A DNA stretch of 64,000 nucleotides from Acidaminococcus fermentans DSM 20731 (GCF_000025305.1 NC_013740.1:1054001-1118000), one strand, 5' to 3'. Shown: positions 19,161 to 29,658, counted from the stretch's first letter. The notes: a model not told the origin generated them from the letters alone. A program made the numbers and translations.

Positions 19161-20690
19161 ATGAAAAAGAAACCTGTAATGCTGATGATCCTGGACGGCT
19201 GGGGGATCGCTCCCCCCAGCCCCACCAATGCGGTGACCCGGGCCCGGACCCCTCATCTGGACTTTTATTTCAACCGGTATCCCCACAGCCAGCTCCAGTG
19301 TTCCGGAGAAGCAGTGGGTCTGCCGGATGGCCAGATGGGGAATTCGGAAGTGGGGCATCTATCCATTGGGTCCGGGCGGATCATCTACCAGAGCCTGACC
19401 CGGATCACCCGGGCCGTCAAAGACGGCAGCCTGGAAACCAATCCGGTGCTGGTGAAGGCCATGGAAGAAGCCCGGGACAACGGAAAGAAACTCCATCTCC
19501 TGGGCCTGCTCAGTGACGGCGGGGTCCACAGCCATATTGACCATCTGCTGGGCCTTTTGGCCATGGCCAGGAAGCAGGGGGTGGAAAAGGTCTGTGTCCA
19601 TGCATTCCTGGATGGACGGGATACGCCTCCCCAAAGTGCGGCCCCTTTCCTGGACCAGGTGGAAAAAGCCTGTCAGCAGCTGGGGGTGGGACGGATCGCC
19701 ACAGTTTCCGGCCGGTATTATGCCATGGACCGGGACAAACGGTGGGACCGGATCCGGAAAGTCTATGACATCATGACCGGTGGCGAAGGCCTGGAAGCTC
19801 CCAGTGCGGCGGAAGGCCTTGAAGCTGCCTATGGTGCCGGACAGACCGACGAATTCGTGGTACCCTTCCGGGTGGCCGGCGTGGACGGAGCCGTGGAAAA
19901 AGGCGACAGCCTGATTTTCTTCAATTTCCGCCCGGACCGGGCCCGGGAACTGACCCATGCCTTTACGGATACGGAATTCCAGGGATTTCCCCGGAAAGAA
20001 GACCAGCTGCCCGTCCACTTCGTCACCATGACGGAATACGAAAAGGGCATCCAGGCTCCGGTGGCGTTCCCGCCGGAAGAGATCCGGGATACCCTGGCAG
20101 AAGTGGTGTCCAAAGCCGGACTCCATCAGCTGCACATTGCGGAAACGGAAAAATATGCCCATGTGACCTTTTTCTTCAATGGGGGACGGGAACAGCCCTT
20201 CCCCGATGAAGACCGGATCCTGGTGCCTTCTCCCAAAGTGGCCACCTATGACCTGCAGCCGGAGATGAGCGCCTATCTGGTGACGGAAAAGCTCCAGGAG
20301 GCCCTGGACAAGGATCTGTACGATCTGGTGATCCTGAACTTTGCCAACCCGGACATGGTGGGCCATACCGGCTCCCTGGAGGCGGCGGTGAAGGCCCTGG
20401 AAGCCGTGGACGAATGTGTGGGCAGCCTGGCGGACAAGGTGCTGAAAAAAGGCGGTGCCCTGTGCATCACGGCGGACCACGGGAACCTGGAAGAGATGGA
20501 AGATCCGGTGACCCATGCGCCCATGACCGCCCATACCACCAACCCGGTGCCTTTCCTGGTGGTGGGAGCGGATCCGGATACCCGGGTGGAAAACGGGGGC
20601 CTGTCCGACATTGCGCCCACCCTGCTGGACCTGCTGGACCTGCCCAAACCGGAGGCCATGACCGGCCATTCCCTGCTGATGCGGAAGTAA
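19161..20690 (+). CDS. gpmI: 2,3-bisphosphoglycerate-independent phosphoglycerate mutase
   Basis: Manganese-dependent mutase of the alkaline phosphatase superfamily converting 3-PGA to 2-PGA. The catalytic serine is Ser62 in QMGNSEVGHLSIGSGR; metal residues sit in ILDGWG at the N-terminus and TADHGNLEEM near the C-terminus. 509 residues, typical. It begins seven bases after the pgk-tpi stop, with only a GAGG as ribosome site, suggesting coupling. Confidence 0.96.
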   Translation: MKKKPVMLMILDGWGIAPPSPTNAVTRARTPHLDFYFNRYPHSQLQCSGEAVGLPDGQMGNSEVGHLSIGSGRIIYQSLTRITRAVKDGSLETNPVLVKAMEEARDNGKKLHLLGLLSDGGVHSHIDHLLGLLAMARKQGVEKVCVHAFLDGRDTPPQSAAPFLDQVEKACQQLGVGRIATVSGRYYAMDRDKRWDRIRKVYDIMTGGEGLEAPSAAEGLEAAYGAGQTDEFVVPFRVAGVDGAVEKGDSLIFFNFRPDRARELTHAFTDTEFQGFPRKEDQLPVHFVTMTEYEKGIQAPVAFPPEEIRDTLAEVVSKAGLHQLHIAETEKYAHVTFFFNGGREQPFPDEDRILVPSPKVATYDLQPEMSAYLVTEKLQEALDKDLYDLVILNFANPDMVGHTGSLEAAVKALEAVDECVGSLADKVLKKGGALCITADHGNLEEMEDPVTHAPMTAHTTNPVPFLVVGADPDTRVENGGLSDIAPTLLDLLDLPKPEAMTGHSLLMRK

Positions 20691-20715
20691 ACTTTTACGC
20701 TGTTTTGCTTGTTCA

Positions 20716-22101
<1,386 letters not shown>

Positions 22102-22131
22102 AAAGCTGTCAACGGTCAGTAGCCGGATGAC

Positions 22132-22170
22132 AAAAAGGTGTGCTGCATGGAGCGTGCAGCACACCTTTTT
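22132..22170 (+). terminator. Terminator after eno
   Basis: Sixteen-base perfect stem AAAAAGGTGTGCTGCA / TGCAGCACACCTTTTT around a seven-base loop. The A and T flanks make it work in both directions. It closes the glycolytic operon. Confidence 0.93.
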
Positions 22171-22187
22171 TACGAAAGGAAATACAC

Positions 22188-22967
22188 ATGCTTGACAAAT
22201 TATCTGTTTCTGCGGCCTTTGACCGATATGTTTCCCAGTTCGATCCGGATACCCCGGGAATCCTCAGCAAACAGCGCCATTCCCGGATCGTCAGCGGCCT
22301 CTGTGAGACTCTGGCCCGGCAGCTGGGATGGTCCCAGGAGGAAAAGGAGCTGGCCTGGGTGCTGGGGCTGCTCCACGACATTGGTCGATTCGAACAGGCC
22401 CGGCGGTTCCACACCTTCATTGATTACAAATCCATGGACCATGCCCGGTATGGAGTCTGGTATCTGTTCGAACAGGGCCATATCCGGGATTTCCTGCCGG
22501 ATCCGGAACCAGAGCGGGACAGGATCCTGGAACTGGCCATCCTGTGGCACAATGCCTATGCCGTCCCGGCCGGGGTCACCGGAAAAGCCCGGGATTTTGC
22601 CCTTTTGCTCCGGGATGCGGACAAAATCGACCTGTTCCGGGTCTATGCCGGGTATCTGGATCATCCGGAACAGGTGTGGCAGGTATCCCTGGAAGACCTG
22701 GGCAGCCAGGCAATCTCTCCCGGGGTCATGGAAGAAGCCCTGGCCGGGAAACTGGTCCACACGGAGAAGAAAAAGACGGCCCTGGACTTCTTTACCGGCT
22801 GTCTGTGCCAGCTGTTCGATATCACCTGCGCTCCCAGCCTGGTACTGGTCCGGCAGCAGGGATATTTCCGGAAACTGCTGGATTTCCAGCCCGGCAATCC
22901 GGAAAGCGCCCGGCAGCTGGATCAGGTGAAAGAACGGCTGGAGAAGGTTTCCGGCATTTCTTCATAG
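22188..22967 (+). CDS. HD-domain phosphohydrolase family protein
   Basis: 259-residue soluble protein with an HD metal-binding domain: His about 31 (RHSRIV), the pair HD at about 63-64 (LLHDIGRFEQ), a later LWHN, and Asp in RDADKIDLF. HD proteins hydrolyse phosphate esters, often nucleotides or alarmones; the substrate here is unknown. It precedes a small alarmone synthetase by about 60 bases, so a link to (p)ppGpp turnover is possible, but it is not an obvious RelA/SpoT hydrolase. AAAGGA stands before the ATG. Confidence 0.75.
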   Translation: MLDKLSVSAAFDRYVSQFDPDTPGILSKQRHSRIVSGLCETLARQLGWSQEEKELAWVLGLLHDIGRFEQARRFHTFIDYKSMDHARYGVWYLFEQGHIRDFLPDPEPERDRILELAILWHNAYAVPAGVTGKARDFALLLRDADKIDLFRVYAGYLDHPEQVWQVSLEDLGSQAISPGVMEEALAGKLVHTEKKKTALDFFTGCLCQLFDITCAPSLVLVRQQGYFRKLLDFQPGNPESARQLDQVKERLEKVSGISS

Positions 22968-23030
22968 AAAGTCCATAATATTATGGTACAATAATCAGAC
23001 AATAAGAGAATCGGCAAAGGAGGAATGAAC

Positions 23031-23654
23031 TTGAACCAACCCATGGGCAGCAGCTACGGAGACTGGCGGCCGGTGCTGGAGAAGGTGCTGGAGCAGCTGG
23101 TACGGGACATCCGGGCCTACAACCGGAAAGAGCAGGAGGAACAGGGAGAAAACGCCTACGAGCATCTGCTCTACCGGGTGAAAAGCACGGCCAGCATGGA
23201 AGAAAAATGCCGGCGGAAGGGGCTCCCGGTTACGGCCAAAGCGGCCCTCCACGATATCCGGGATGCCATCGGTCTGCGGATCGTGTGCCGCTTCCTCAGC
23301 GACATCGACCGGAATCTCCGGCTGATCCGGGCCATTCCCGGCTGTACGGTCATCCAGGAAAAAGACTACGTACACAATGTGAAACCCAACGGCTACCGGT
23401 CCTACCATCTGATTCTCCGGCTGGAGGAGCCCTTCCCGGATGTGGAAGGGAACACCCCGGGAATCTTCTATGCGGAAGTCCAGCTCCGGACCATCGCCAT
23501 GGATTCCTGGGCCAGCCTGGAACACGAAATGAAGTACAAAAAATCCATCCGGAACCCGGAACTGATCGGCCAGGAGCTGAAGCGGTGCGCCGATGAGCTG
23601 GCCGCCTGTGATCTGTCCATGGAGACCATCCGGAAACTGATCCGGGAAACCTGA
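23031..23654 (+). CDS. Small alarmone synthetase, RelQ/YjbM-type GTP pyrophosphokinase
   Basis: Single-domain (p)ppGpp synthetase of about 207 residues lacking the hydrolase and TGS/ACT domains of long RelA/SpoT. Motifs are visible: the substrate region AKAALHDIRDAIGLRIVCRF, the GYRSYHLILRL segment, and AEVQLRTIAMDSWASLEHEMKYKK near the C-terminus. I favour the TTG at 23031 because the AAAGGAGG site (23016-23023) is seven bases upstream; the ATG at 23025 is only one base from that site, and an ATG at 23043 is the third choice. Confidence 0.9.
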   Translation: MNQPMGSSYGDWRPVLEKVLEQLVRDIRAYNRKEQEEQGENAYEHLLYRVKSTASMEEKCRRKGLPVTAKAALHDIRDAIGLRIVCRFLSDIDRNLRLIRAIPGCTVIQEKDYVHNVKPNGYRSYHLILRLEEPFPDVEGNTPGIFYAEVQLRTIAMDSWASLEHEMKYKKSIRNPELIGQELKRCADELAACDLSMETIRKLIRET

Positions 23655-23686
23655 ACCATTTACCCAGGGAAAGGAGTCAACCATCC

Positions 23687-24367
23687 ATGAAAGTATTGCT
23701 TGCAGAAGACGAAAAAGCCATGTCCATGGCCCTGTGCGCCGTGCTGGAACATTCCGGCTGCCAGGTGGATCCGGTCTATGACGGACAGGCTGCTGTGGAC
23801 AAGGCACGCCAGAATATCTACGATGCCATGATCTTCGATATCATGATGCCGGTAAAGGACGGGATCACCGCCCTGACGGAACTCCGGCAGGAAGGGGACC
23901 GGACCCCGGTGATCATGCTCACGGCCAAGGCCGAAGTGGACGACCGGATCACGGGACTGGACGCAGGGGCCGATGATTACCTGACCAAACCTTTTGCCAT
24001 GGGGGAACTGCTGGCCCGGCTCCGGAGCCTGACCCGGCGGCAGGAAGATTTCAACCGGAATACCCTCCAGGCCGGTACGGTGACATTGAACTGTGCGGAA
24101 GGGGAGTTATCCAGCAAAAGCAGTGTCCGGCTTTCGCCCAAGGAAACCCAGCTGATGAAGTACTTCATGCAGCACCCGGGGAAACCCTGCGAAACCCGGA
24201 TGCTCTTTGACCGGATCTGGCAGGACGAAAAGCAGGAAGATCAGGGAATCGTGTGGATCTACGTATCCTACCTGCGGGAAAAGCTCAAGGCCATCGGCGG
24301 CAATCTTACCATCGACGGCCATCCGGACGGGGCCTTTGTGCTCCAGGCTCCGGCCCTGGCCAATTAA
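23687..24367 (+). CDS. OmpR-family response regulator
   Basis: 226 residues. Receiver domain (about 1-120) with the acidic pair in LLAEDEK, phosphoacceptor Asp51 in FDIMMP, and a Lys in the DDYLTKPF motif. A winged-helix DNA-binding domain of the OmpR/PhoB type occupies about 130-222. It forms an operon with the kinase 12 bases downstream. Target genes are unknown. Confidence 0.92.
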   Translation: MKVLLAEDEKAMSMALCAVLEHSGCQVDPVYDGQAAVDKARQNIYDAMIFDIMMPVKDGITALTELRQEGDRTPVIMLTAKAEVDDRITGLDAGADDYLTKPFAMGELLARLRSLTRRQEDFNRNTLQAGTVTLNCAEGELSSKSSVRLSPKETQLMKYFMQHPGKPCETRMLFDRIWQDEKQEDQGIVWIYVSYLREKLKAIGGNLTIDGHPDGAFVLQAPALAN

Positions 24368-24379
24368 AAGAGGTCCATT

Positions 24380-25639
24380 ATGGATATGATCCATCGTCTG
24401 CGGCGGAAATTCCTGCTGCTGGCTTTTGTGGCCGTGGTGATCATCCTGGCCGGGGCCCTGGGGCTGATCAATGGCATTACCTATATGAAAATGCGGTCGG
24501 AAGTGGACACCCTGCTGACCGCCATTGTCCAGAACGATGGAATCATGCCCTCCCATCAGCCGGGGACCAGTACGGAAAGCTGGCTCAGCGACCCGGAATG
24601 GTACAATGACACCCCGGAATTTGCCCACCAGACCCGGTATTTCAGCGTGATCCTGGATCATGACGGCCGGATCCAGCGGCTGAACCTGTCCAACATTTCC
24701 GCCTTCAACGAACTCCAGGCTCTGGAAATCGCCCGGGCTCTGGCGGATAGTCCCCAGGCCCAGGGCGTGTTCAAGAACAAACGGGCCAGCTACTGTTACA
24801 GCGTTACGGAACGGTCCGGGGGCGGCCGGCTGGTGGTGGTCATGGACTGCACCCGGGATGTGGGAGCCGTGGATGCCTTTATGCGGTATTCCCTCCGGTT
24901 CGGCCTGGTGTGCATCCTGCTGTACATGATGATCCTCATGTTCCTGAGCAATTATGCCATCCGGCCCTTTGTGGAAAACGTGGCCAGCCAGAAACGGTTC
25001 ATCACCAACGCCGGTCACGAGCTGAAGACCCCCATTGCCATTATTTCCGCCAATGCGGAAGCTCTGGAACTGATCAGCGGCAAAAGCCAGTGGACGGACA
25101 ACATCCTGTTCCAGGTGAAACGGGTGACCCGTCTGATCAACGAGCTGATCATGCTGGCCAAAATGGGGGAAAAGAACCAGCAGCTGCTGAAACGGGAAAC
25201 GGTGGATATCAGCCGGACCTTCGAAGAAGCGGTCCAGTCTTTTGCTCCGGTGGTGGAAGGGGAAAAGAAAACCCTGGTGAAGGAAATCCACCCGAATCTC
25301 CAGGGGGAGACGGATCCCAAGTATCTCTACGAGATCTTCACCATCTTCATGGACAATGCGGCCAAATACTGTGATGAGGGCGGCACCATCCGGGCAGTGC
25401 TGGAACCCCATGGGAAGCAGGGCTTCCGGGCCTTTGTGTCCAATGATTACAAGAACGGTGCCCAGGTGGACTATTCCCATTTCTTTGAACGGTTCTACCG
25501 GGGGGATGAAAGCCACAACAGCCAGAAGGGCGGGTACGGGATCGGCCTTTCCATGGCGGAAGAAGCCACCCGGCTGCTGGGCGGGAAGATCCAGGTGGAT
25601 TACAAGGACGGCGTGATCACCTTCGGGGTGACTTTCTAA
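24380..25639 (+). CDS. Membrane sensor histidine kinase
   Basis: 419 residues. A first membrane helix spans about 12-35 (FLLLAFVAVVIILAGALGLI), then an extracytoplasmic sensor region, then a second helix about 175-195 (FGLVCILLYMMILMFLSNYA). The H-box HELKTPIAIISANAEAL places the phosphorylated His at about 213. The C-terminal HATPase has an N-box (DNAAKY) and a glycine box GIGLSMAEEATRLLGG. No HAMP domain is obvious. Partner of the upstream response regulator. Confidence 0.92.
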   Translation: MDMIHRLRRKFLLLAFVAVVIILAGALGLINGITYMKMRSEVDTLLTAIVQNDGIMPSHQPGTSTESWLSDPEWYNDTPEFAHQTRYFSVILDHDGRIQRLNLSNISAFNELQALEIARALADSPQAQGVFKNKRASYCYSVTERSGGGRLVVVMDCTRDVGAVDAFMRYSLRFGLVCILLYMMILMFLSNYAIRPFVENVASQKRFITNAGHELKTPIAIISANAEALELISGKSQWTDNILFQVKRVTRLINELIMLAKMGEKNQQLLKRETVDISRTFEEAVQSFAPVVEGEKKTLVKEIHPNLQGETDPKYLYEIFTIFMDNAAKYCDEGGTIRAVLEPHGKQGFRAFVSNDYKNGAQVDYSHFFERFYRGDESHNSQKGGYGIGLSMAEEATRLLGGKIQVDYKDGVITFGVTF

Positions 25640-25660
25640 CGGAGCAGGGAGGCGGTTGGT

Positions 25661-26698
25661 ATGGACGTGGGAGTATTGGGGTCCGGAGCCATTGTTCCCG
25701 TGGCCCTGGCGTCCATGGAGGCGGTGCCGGGGATCCGGGTGAAGGCCCTGTGGTGCCGGGAACACAGCCGGCAGCGGGGAGAAGCCCTGGCCCGGGAGTA
25801 TGGGATTTTCCAGGTGTTCACGGACCTGGAATCCCTGTTCCGGGAAGGAGGCGTGGATACGGTGTACATCGCCCTGGTGAACCCGGTCCATTATGCATAC
25901 GCCCGGGCAGCCCTCCTGGCCGGGAAAAACGTGATTCTGGAAAAGCCCTTCTGCCCCTCTTTTGCCCAGGCGCAGGACCTGGCGGAACTGGCCCGAAGGC
26001 AGGGGCTTTTCCTGCTGGAAGCCATGCCCCTGTGGCATGGAGCCCTGTTCCGGAAAGTCCGGGAGCTGGTTCCCCGGCTGGGCCCCATCCGGGTGGTCCA
26101 GTGCAATTATTCCCAGTATTCCAGCCGGTATGACCGGTACCTGCAGAAAGAGGTGCTGCCGGCCTTTGATCCGGCGGCTTTCGGCGGGGCTCTGTACGAC
26201 CTGGACGTGTACAACATCGCCTTCGCCGCCGGACTCTTCGGCCGGCCGGAAAAAGTGGCCTATGCCCCCAACCGGGGATGGAATGGGGTGGATACCTCCG
26301 GGGTGCTGTTCCTGCAGTATCCCGGGTTCCAGGCCGTGCTCACCGCCGCCAAGGATTCCAACAGCCCCTCTTTTCTCCAGATCCAGGGAGAAAAAGGCTG
26401 GCTGAAGGTGGAAGGGAAACCCATCCATCCGCACAGGATGGTGTGGAAGTTTGTCCAGGGCCCGGACCGGGACCAGTTCAGCACCGGTGCCGGGAAAAAG
26501 GAAGAATCCGTCCAAAGCTGGGCCCCGCCGGAACGGAAGAACCGGATGGTGGAAGAGTTCGGGGACTATGCCCGGATCGTGAACGGAAAGAAAAAAGCGG
26601 AGGCGGAGGCGTATTTGCAGATGACCCTCACCGCCAGTGAAGTGCTGGAGAGGGCGGCGCACAGTTTCCAGGTGTATGTGTCAACAAGTTCTCGGTAG
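25661..26698 (+). CDS. Gfo/Idh/MocA-family oxidoreductase
   Basis: 345 residues. N-terminal Rossmann fold with GVLGSGAIVPVALASME rather than the commonest GxGxxG spacing, and the family hallmark EKPFCPS (about residues 94-100, Lys-Pro of the NAD site). The C-terminal half is the substrate domain (GGALYDLDVYNIAFAAGLFG). Members are NAD(P)-dependent sugar or cyclitol dehydrogenases; the substrate is not predictable. Last core gene before the island. Confidence 0.85.
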   Translation: MDVGVLGSGAIVPVALASMEAVPGIRVKALWCREHSRQRGEALAREYGIFQVFTDLESLFREGGVDTVYIALVNPVHYAYARAALLAGKNVILEKPFCPSFAQAQDLAELARRQGLFLLEAMPLWHGALFRKVRELVPRLGPIRVVQCNYSQYSSRYDRYLQKEVLPAFDPAAFGGALYDLDVYNIAFAAGLFGRPEKVAYAPNRGWNGVDTSGVLFLQYPGFQAVLTAAKDSNSPSFLQIQGEKGWLKVEGKPIHPHRMVWKFVQGPDRDQFSTGAGKKEESVQSWAPPERKNRMVEEFGDYARIVNGKKKAEAEAYLQMTLTASEVLERAAHSFQVYVSTSSR

Positions 26699-26834
26699 AG
26701 CTTTCATCACAGTATAGTTATGCAGCAAAGTGCAGAGTGAAGAGCACGGTCGATGAAAATCCAATGACCCGTTGCGATGGCGTAGGGGTTACCCGTCAGG
26801 GGAGCCCATCCCGGCCGCCCAGAGGGCAAAAAAA

Positions 26835-26872
26835 CAGACCCGCAGTCAAGGTGATTGCGGGCCTGCTTTTTT
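26835..26872 (+). terminator. Terminator after the Gfo/Idh gene
   Basis: Stem CAG-ACCCGCAGTCA / TGATTGCGGGC-CTG with a short loop, one internal mismatch, then CTTTTTTCG. The preceding 26699-26834 holds no gene that I can support. Confidence 0.75.
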
Positions 26873-26944
26873 CGATATGTAATGTTTCAGAACAAGTCAG
26901 AATGGGAACCAGTGCGAAAAAGAAACAATTCCAGTACAACGATG

Positions 26945-27226
26945 TCAAGCTTCATTGTCCACATCTTTCATAAGGTCAGCAAAGCTGTGATACCGTTTGT
27001 ATTTTTCCGGATGAGTTTTCATTTCTTCATACTCGGCAAGGGCAGCACGTGTTTCAGCATTGAATGCATTGCGGCGGACTTGGAAGGGAATCCCGTCACA
27101 TCTGACCGCACTCTTTAAAAACATGGTGATGGCAGACGACATATTCAGTCCCAAATCATTGAATAATCCTTCCGCTTCCTTTTTCAGCTCTGCGTCCACG
27201 CGGACATTGATGTTGGCAGTAGTCAT
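26945..27226 (-). CDS. RelB/DinJ-family antitoxin without an adjacent toxin
   Basis: 93 residues. The N-terminus TTANINVRVDAELKKEAEG is the ribbon-helix-helix dimer and DNA-binding segment, followed by LFNDLGLNMSSAITMFLKSAV, typical of DinJ/RelB antitoxins. The C-terminal half (HSFADLMKDV) would bind and neutralise a RelE/YafQ-type RNase. Such toxins normally follow the antitoxin, but no open frame of that kind is present downstream on this strand (26944 to about 26700). It therefore looks like an orphan antitoxin. A promoter and operator lie just upstream. Confidence 0.85.
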   Translation of the reverse strand: MTTANINVRVDAELKKEAEGLFNDLGLNMSSAITMFLKSAVRCDGIPFQVRRNAFNAETRAALAEYEEMKTHPEKYKRYHSFADLMKDVDNEA

Positions 27227-27257
27227 CCTGACTCACCTCTTTCTTTTTATCAATTTA

Positions 27258-27307
27258 ATTATATGTTAAAATAATGAAAAGAGCAATATAATAAATGATA
27301 TTGTTCT
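27258..27307 (-). promoter_or_regulatory. Antitoxin promoter and palindromic operator
   Basis: On the minus strand: TTGCTC (complement of 27281-27286), 17-base spacer, TATAAT (complement of 27258-27263). The inverted repeat AGAGCAATAT-N8-ATATTGTTCT (27280-27307) overlaps the -35, as expected for RHH antitoxin autorepression. Confidence 0.65.
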
Positions 27308-27427
27308 ATTTTTGCAACATATTTTACTATAAATTAAAACAGTAACGACTAACAAAATCTGGTAGGCGAGATCCAGCCCAAAGTGACCCGGTTTCCCAAT
27401 AAGGCGTGAGGGGAGAAACAGTCGACG

Positions 27428-27444
27428 GTCACTAGTCACGAGTC
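27428..27444 (-). repeat. Heptad repeat, reverse orientation
   Basis: GTCACTAGTCACGAGTC is the reverse complement of the CTAGTGA heptad family, with a degenerate second unit. It abuts the truncated YjcQ-like gene. Confidence 0.55.
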
Positions 27445-27453
27445 CACAGCCAG

Positions 27454-27714
27454 GTGAAAAACTTCGATGATGAAAATTTTACTGCATCCCATTTTGCCGT
27501 CAGCGATGCTTTATTTTTGAATATTCTTCAGTCGTTGATTGAAGCCGGATATATTGGTGGAATCAAAATCGTAACTGATAAATGCGGTTCAGCCATCTCT
27601 TTGATTAGTCCCCATTTGTCGTTGTCCGGAATGGAATATCTGGCTGATAATACTATGATGAAAAAGGCTTATAGGTTATTGAAGGGCATTAGAGATGTGA
27701 CGCCCGGTGTTTAA
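27454..27714 (+). pseudogene. YjcQ-family protein, probably 5'-truncated
   Basis: 86 residues from a GTG start. The stretch LIEAGYIGGIKI...GMEYLADNTMMKKAYRLLKGI resembles the C-terminal part of YjcQ-like proteins, small phage-associated proteins of about 110 residues. The N-terminal part expected in the family is missing, and the frame opens directly after a heptad repeat, so I regard it as a remnant. Function unknown. Confidence 0.55.
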
Positions 27715-27720
27715 GTTTGA

Positions 27721-27750
27721 AGCCCCCTGCTCCGGCAGCGGGCTTTTCTT
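27721..27750 (+). terminator. Terminator after the YjcQ remnant
   Basis: Stem AGCCCCCTGC / GCAGCGGGCT with loop TCCG and trailing TTTTCTT. After it, a strong ribosome site AAAGGAGGG precedes a 15-codon frame (27773-27820) that is probably a truncated gene start; the rest of 27821-27883 shows nothing recognisable. Confidence 0.8.
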
Positions 27751-27883
27751 ATACCTGAAAAGGAGGGAAACATGAAAGAGAATGATACTAAAACTTTGGA
27801 AGGCTGTTATCACGGCTGATAACATTGAATCGGCAAATGGGTACAGGGTTCGTATGCGGCCTGAATATAACGATTAGTGCTCG

Positions 27884-28213
27884 TTATCCTTCATAGACCT
27901 CATCCAGGATACAGTCGGTAATATGAGAGATTTGCTCGTGGGAGATGGAAAAGCTGTAGATATCTTCAATAGTGGACGCAATATCCCGTTGGCTCATGGT
28001 TTTCATAGAATAGCCATTACGGGAGTTACCGGATTTCTCAGGATTTGTGCCGTTCTTGGGATATCCAAGATGATTTTTCAGTTCTCCTTTAAGAGCGGCT
28101 TCAAAAATGGGAGCAAAAATTTTCTTCAGGGCAGTCTGAATCTCTTCTACAGACTGTGGTCTGTACGTATCGTAAATAGCCTGACCAATTTTTTCTTCAG
28201 GTGGACCCCGTGA
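27884..28213 (-). pseudogene. IS256-family (Mutator) transposase remnant, internally deleted
   Basis: The segment KIFAPIFEAALKGELKNHLGY followed by NSRNGYSMKT is the N-terminal region of IS256-type transposases. It runs directly into MSQRDIASTIEDIYSFSISHE, which in full-length enzymes lies about 30-40 residues further on, and ends soon after (TDCILDEVYEG) instead of continuing for some 250 residues to the DDE core. The frame is open but lacks the catalytic domain. The N-terminal ~45 residues of the longer open frame (up to 28327) do not resemble the family. Confidence 0.8.
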
Positions 28214-28317
28214 TTTGCTCGGCGAATTACGTGGTCTGGCGCAGAGACCAGGTCTTCTCCCGCACCGGTCGTCTCGTCGTGGCGGCCCTGGACGAGGCGT
28301 TCTCTCATCATGCCTGA
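28201..28317 (+). pseudogene. Possible 3' fragment of a LysR-type regulator
   Basis: Reading + strand to the TGA at 28315-28317 gives a 38-residue tail with ANYVVWRRDQVFSRTGRLVV, GC-rich codons like the following hydrolase gene. The WRRD-x5-S pattern resembles the last helix region of LysR regulators. It seems cut by the IS256 remnant. Weak identification. Confidence 0.3.
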
Positions 28318-28347
28318 AATGTATCATAGGTTATGAAAACCAAGTAT

Positions 28348-28376
28348 TTGTAATCATATACCCCTTCCCTTATAAT
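28348..28376 (+). promoter_or_regulatory. Promoter of the hydrolase-lipoprotein-MFS group
   Basis: TTGTAA (28348-28353), 17-base spacer, TATAAT (28371-28376), about 75 bases before the hydrolase start. Confidence 0.65.
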
Positions 28377-28450
28377 GAATGCATCAAGTAAAACAACTGG
28401 GCATGCAGCGATGAGCTGCAAAGATGCAACAATAAGGAAGGGGTTTTTCC

Positions 28451-29623
28451 ATGAAGATATTCAAGAGCAAGAAAAGAGCTGCTTGGCTGATGGCTGCTGT
28501 GATGATGGGGACGTTCACTTTTGGAGGGATGACGATGCATACGACTTATGCAGCCGTGCCGACAAAAACGCTCGTGCACGATTCACAGATGAAGCATGCG
28601 ACGATCAAGGATCTGGACAACGACACGCGCGTCTTCGCCGTGGACAAGACGATTGAGGCCAAGAAGGTCACATTCCAGAACCGCTACGGCTTCGATGTGG
28701 CGGGCCACCTCTACCTGCCAAAGGATTTCGATGACAAGAAACAGTACAAGGCTGTCGTCGTGACGGGCCCGTTTGGCGCAGTCAAGGAGCAGTCCTCAGG
28801 CCTCTACGCACAGGAGATGGCCAAGAATGGCTTTGTTGCCGTCGCCTTCGATCCATCGACCACGGGGGAGAGCAGCGGTAAGCGCCGCAATATGGGCTCG
28901 CCGGAGATTTTCACGGAGGATTACAGCGCGGCGGTCGATTTCGTCAGCAACCTCAAGTTCGTCAACCCGCAGCAGATCGGTGCCATTGGCATCTGCGGTC
29001 TCTCGGGCATGGCCATCACGGCAGCGACGAATGATACGCGCATCAAGGCGGTCGCGACCTCGGCCATGTACGACATGTCGGACAGCATCCGCAACCACTA
29101 TCAAGGGGATTACTATACGCCGGAGCAGCGCGAGATCGTCAAGCACCACCTGGCCGAGATGCGCGATGAGGAGGCAAAGACAGGCAAGTCCATTCCCGGC
29201 TCGCATGAGCTCGCCGTCGATAAGGATGGCAAGGTGATCTCGACAAAGACGATGTTCCCCGACAAGCTGCCGGCGGATGCACCGGATGTCGTGAAGGGTT
29301 TCTACGATTATTACGTCAGCCGCGCTTACCATCCGCGCGCCATCAACTCCAACACGCTGGCCTGGGATTCGACGACGCCATACGGCTTCTTCAACTTCTC
29401 GCTGATGGAGCACATTAAGGAACTCAGCCCGCGCCCGCTGCTGCTTATCACAGGGGACAAGGCGCATTCCAAGTACTTCTCGGATGCGGTCTATGCAGCG
29501 GCAGATGGTCCGAAGGAGGAGATTGTCGTTCCGGGTGCTACGCATACGGATCTCTACGACCAGATGGACAAGATTCCCTTCGACCGCCTCGTCGCGTTTT
29601 TCAACAAGTACCTCGGTGAATGA
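28451..29623 (+). CDS. Exported alpha/beta hydrolase (dienelactone hydrolase/YcjY-like)
   Basis: 390 residues. A signal peptide is clear: basic start MKIFKSKKR, hydrophobic core AAWLMAAVMMGTFTFGG, and likely cleavage after TTYAA near residue 35. The mature part is an alpha/beta hydrolase: GPFGAVKEQ strand-loop, nucleophile elbow GICGLSG (a Cys or the following Ser region rather than plain GxSxG), catalytic Asp in TGDKAHS and His in GATHTDLYD. Relatives are often annotated as dienelactone-like hydrolases; the substrate is unknown. Arg codons are mostly CGC and the gene is GC-rich in a way unlike the core genes, suggesting transfer. Confidence 0.82.
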   Translation: MKIFKSKKRAAWLMAAVMMGTFTFGGMTMHTTYAAVPTKTLVHDSQMKHATIKDLDNDTRVFAVDKTIEAKKVTFQNRYGFDVAGHLYLPKDFDDKKQYKAVVVTGPFGAVKEQSSGLYAQEMAKNGFVAVAFDPSTTGESSGKRRNMGSPEIFTEDYSAAVDFVSNLKFVNPQQIGAIGICGLSGMAITAATNDTRIKAVATSAMYDMSDSIRNHYQGDYYTPEQREIVKHHLAEMRDEEAKTGKSIPGSHELAVDKDGKVISTKTMFPDKLPADAPDVVKGFYDYYVSRAYHPRAINSNTLAWDSTTPYGFFNFSLMEHIKELSPRPLLLITGDKAHSKYFSDAVYAAADGPKEEIVVPGATHTDLYDQMDKIPFDRLVAFFNKYLGE

Positions 29624-29658
29624 TTGCTGGAAAGACGTACCTGGGAGGAGGATGTTTG

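Noticed and set aside
26737-26973. 78-codon plus-strand frame after the Gfo/Idh gene
   Set aside because: It runs through the terminator hairpin and into the antitoxin 3' end on the other strand; no ribosome site or family resemblance.
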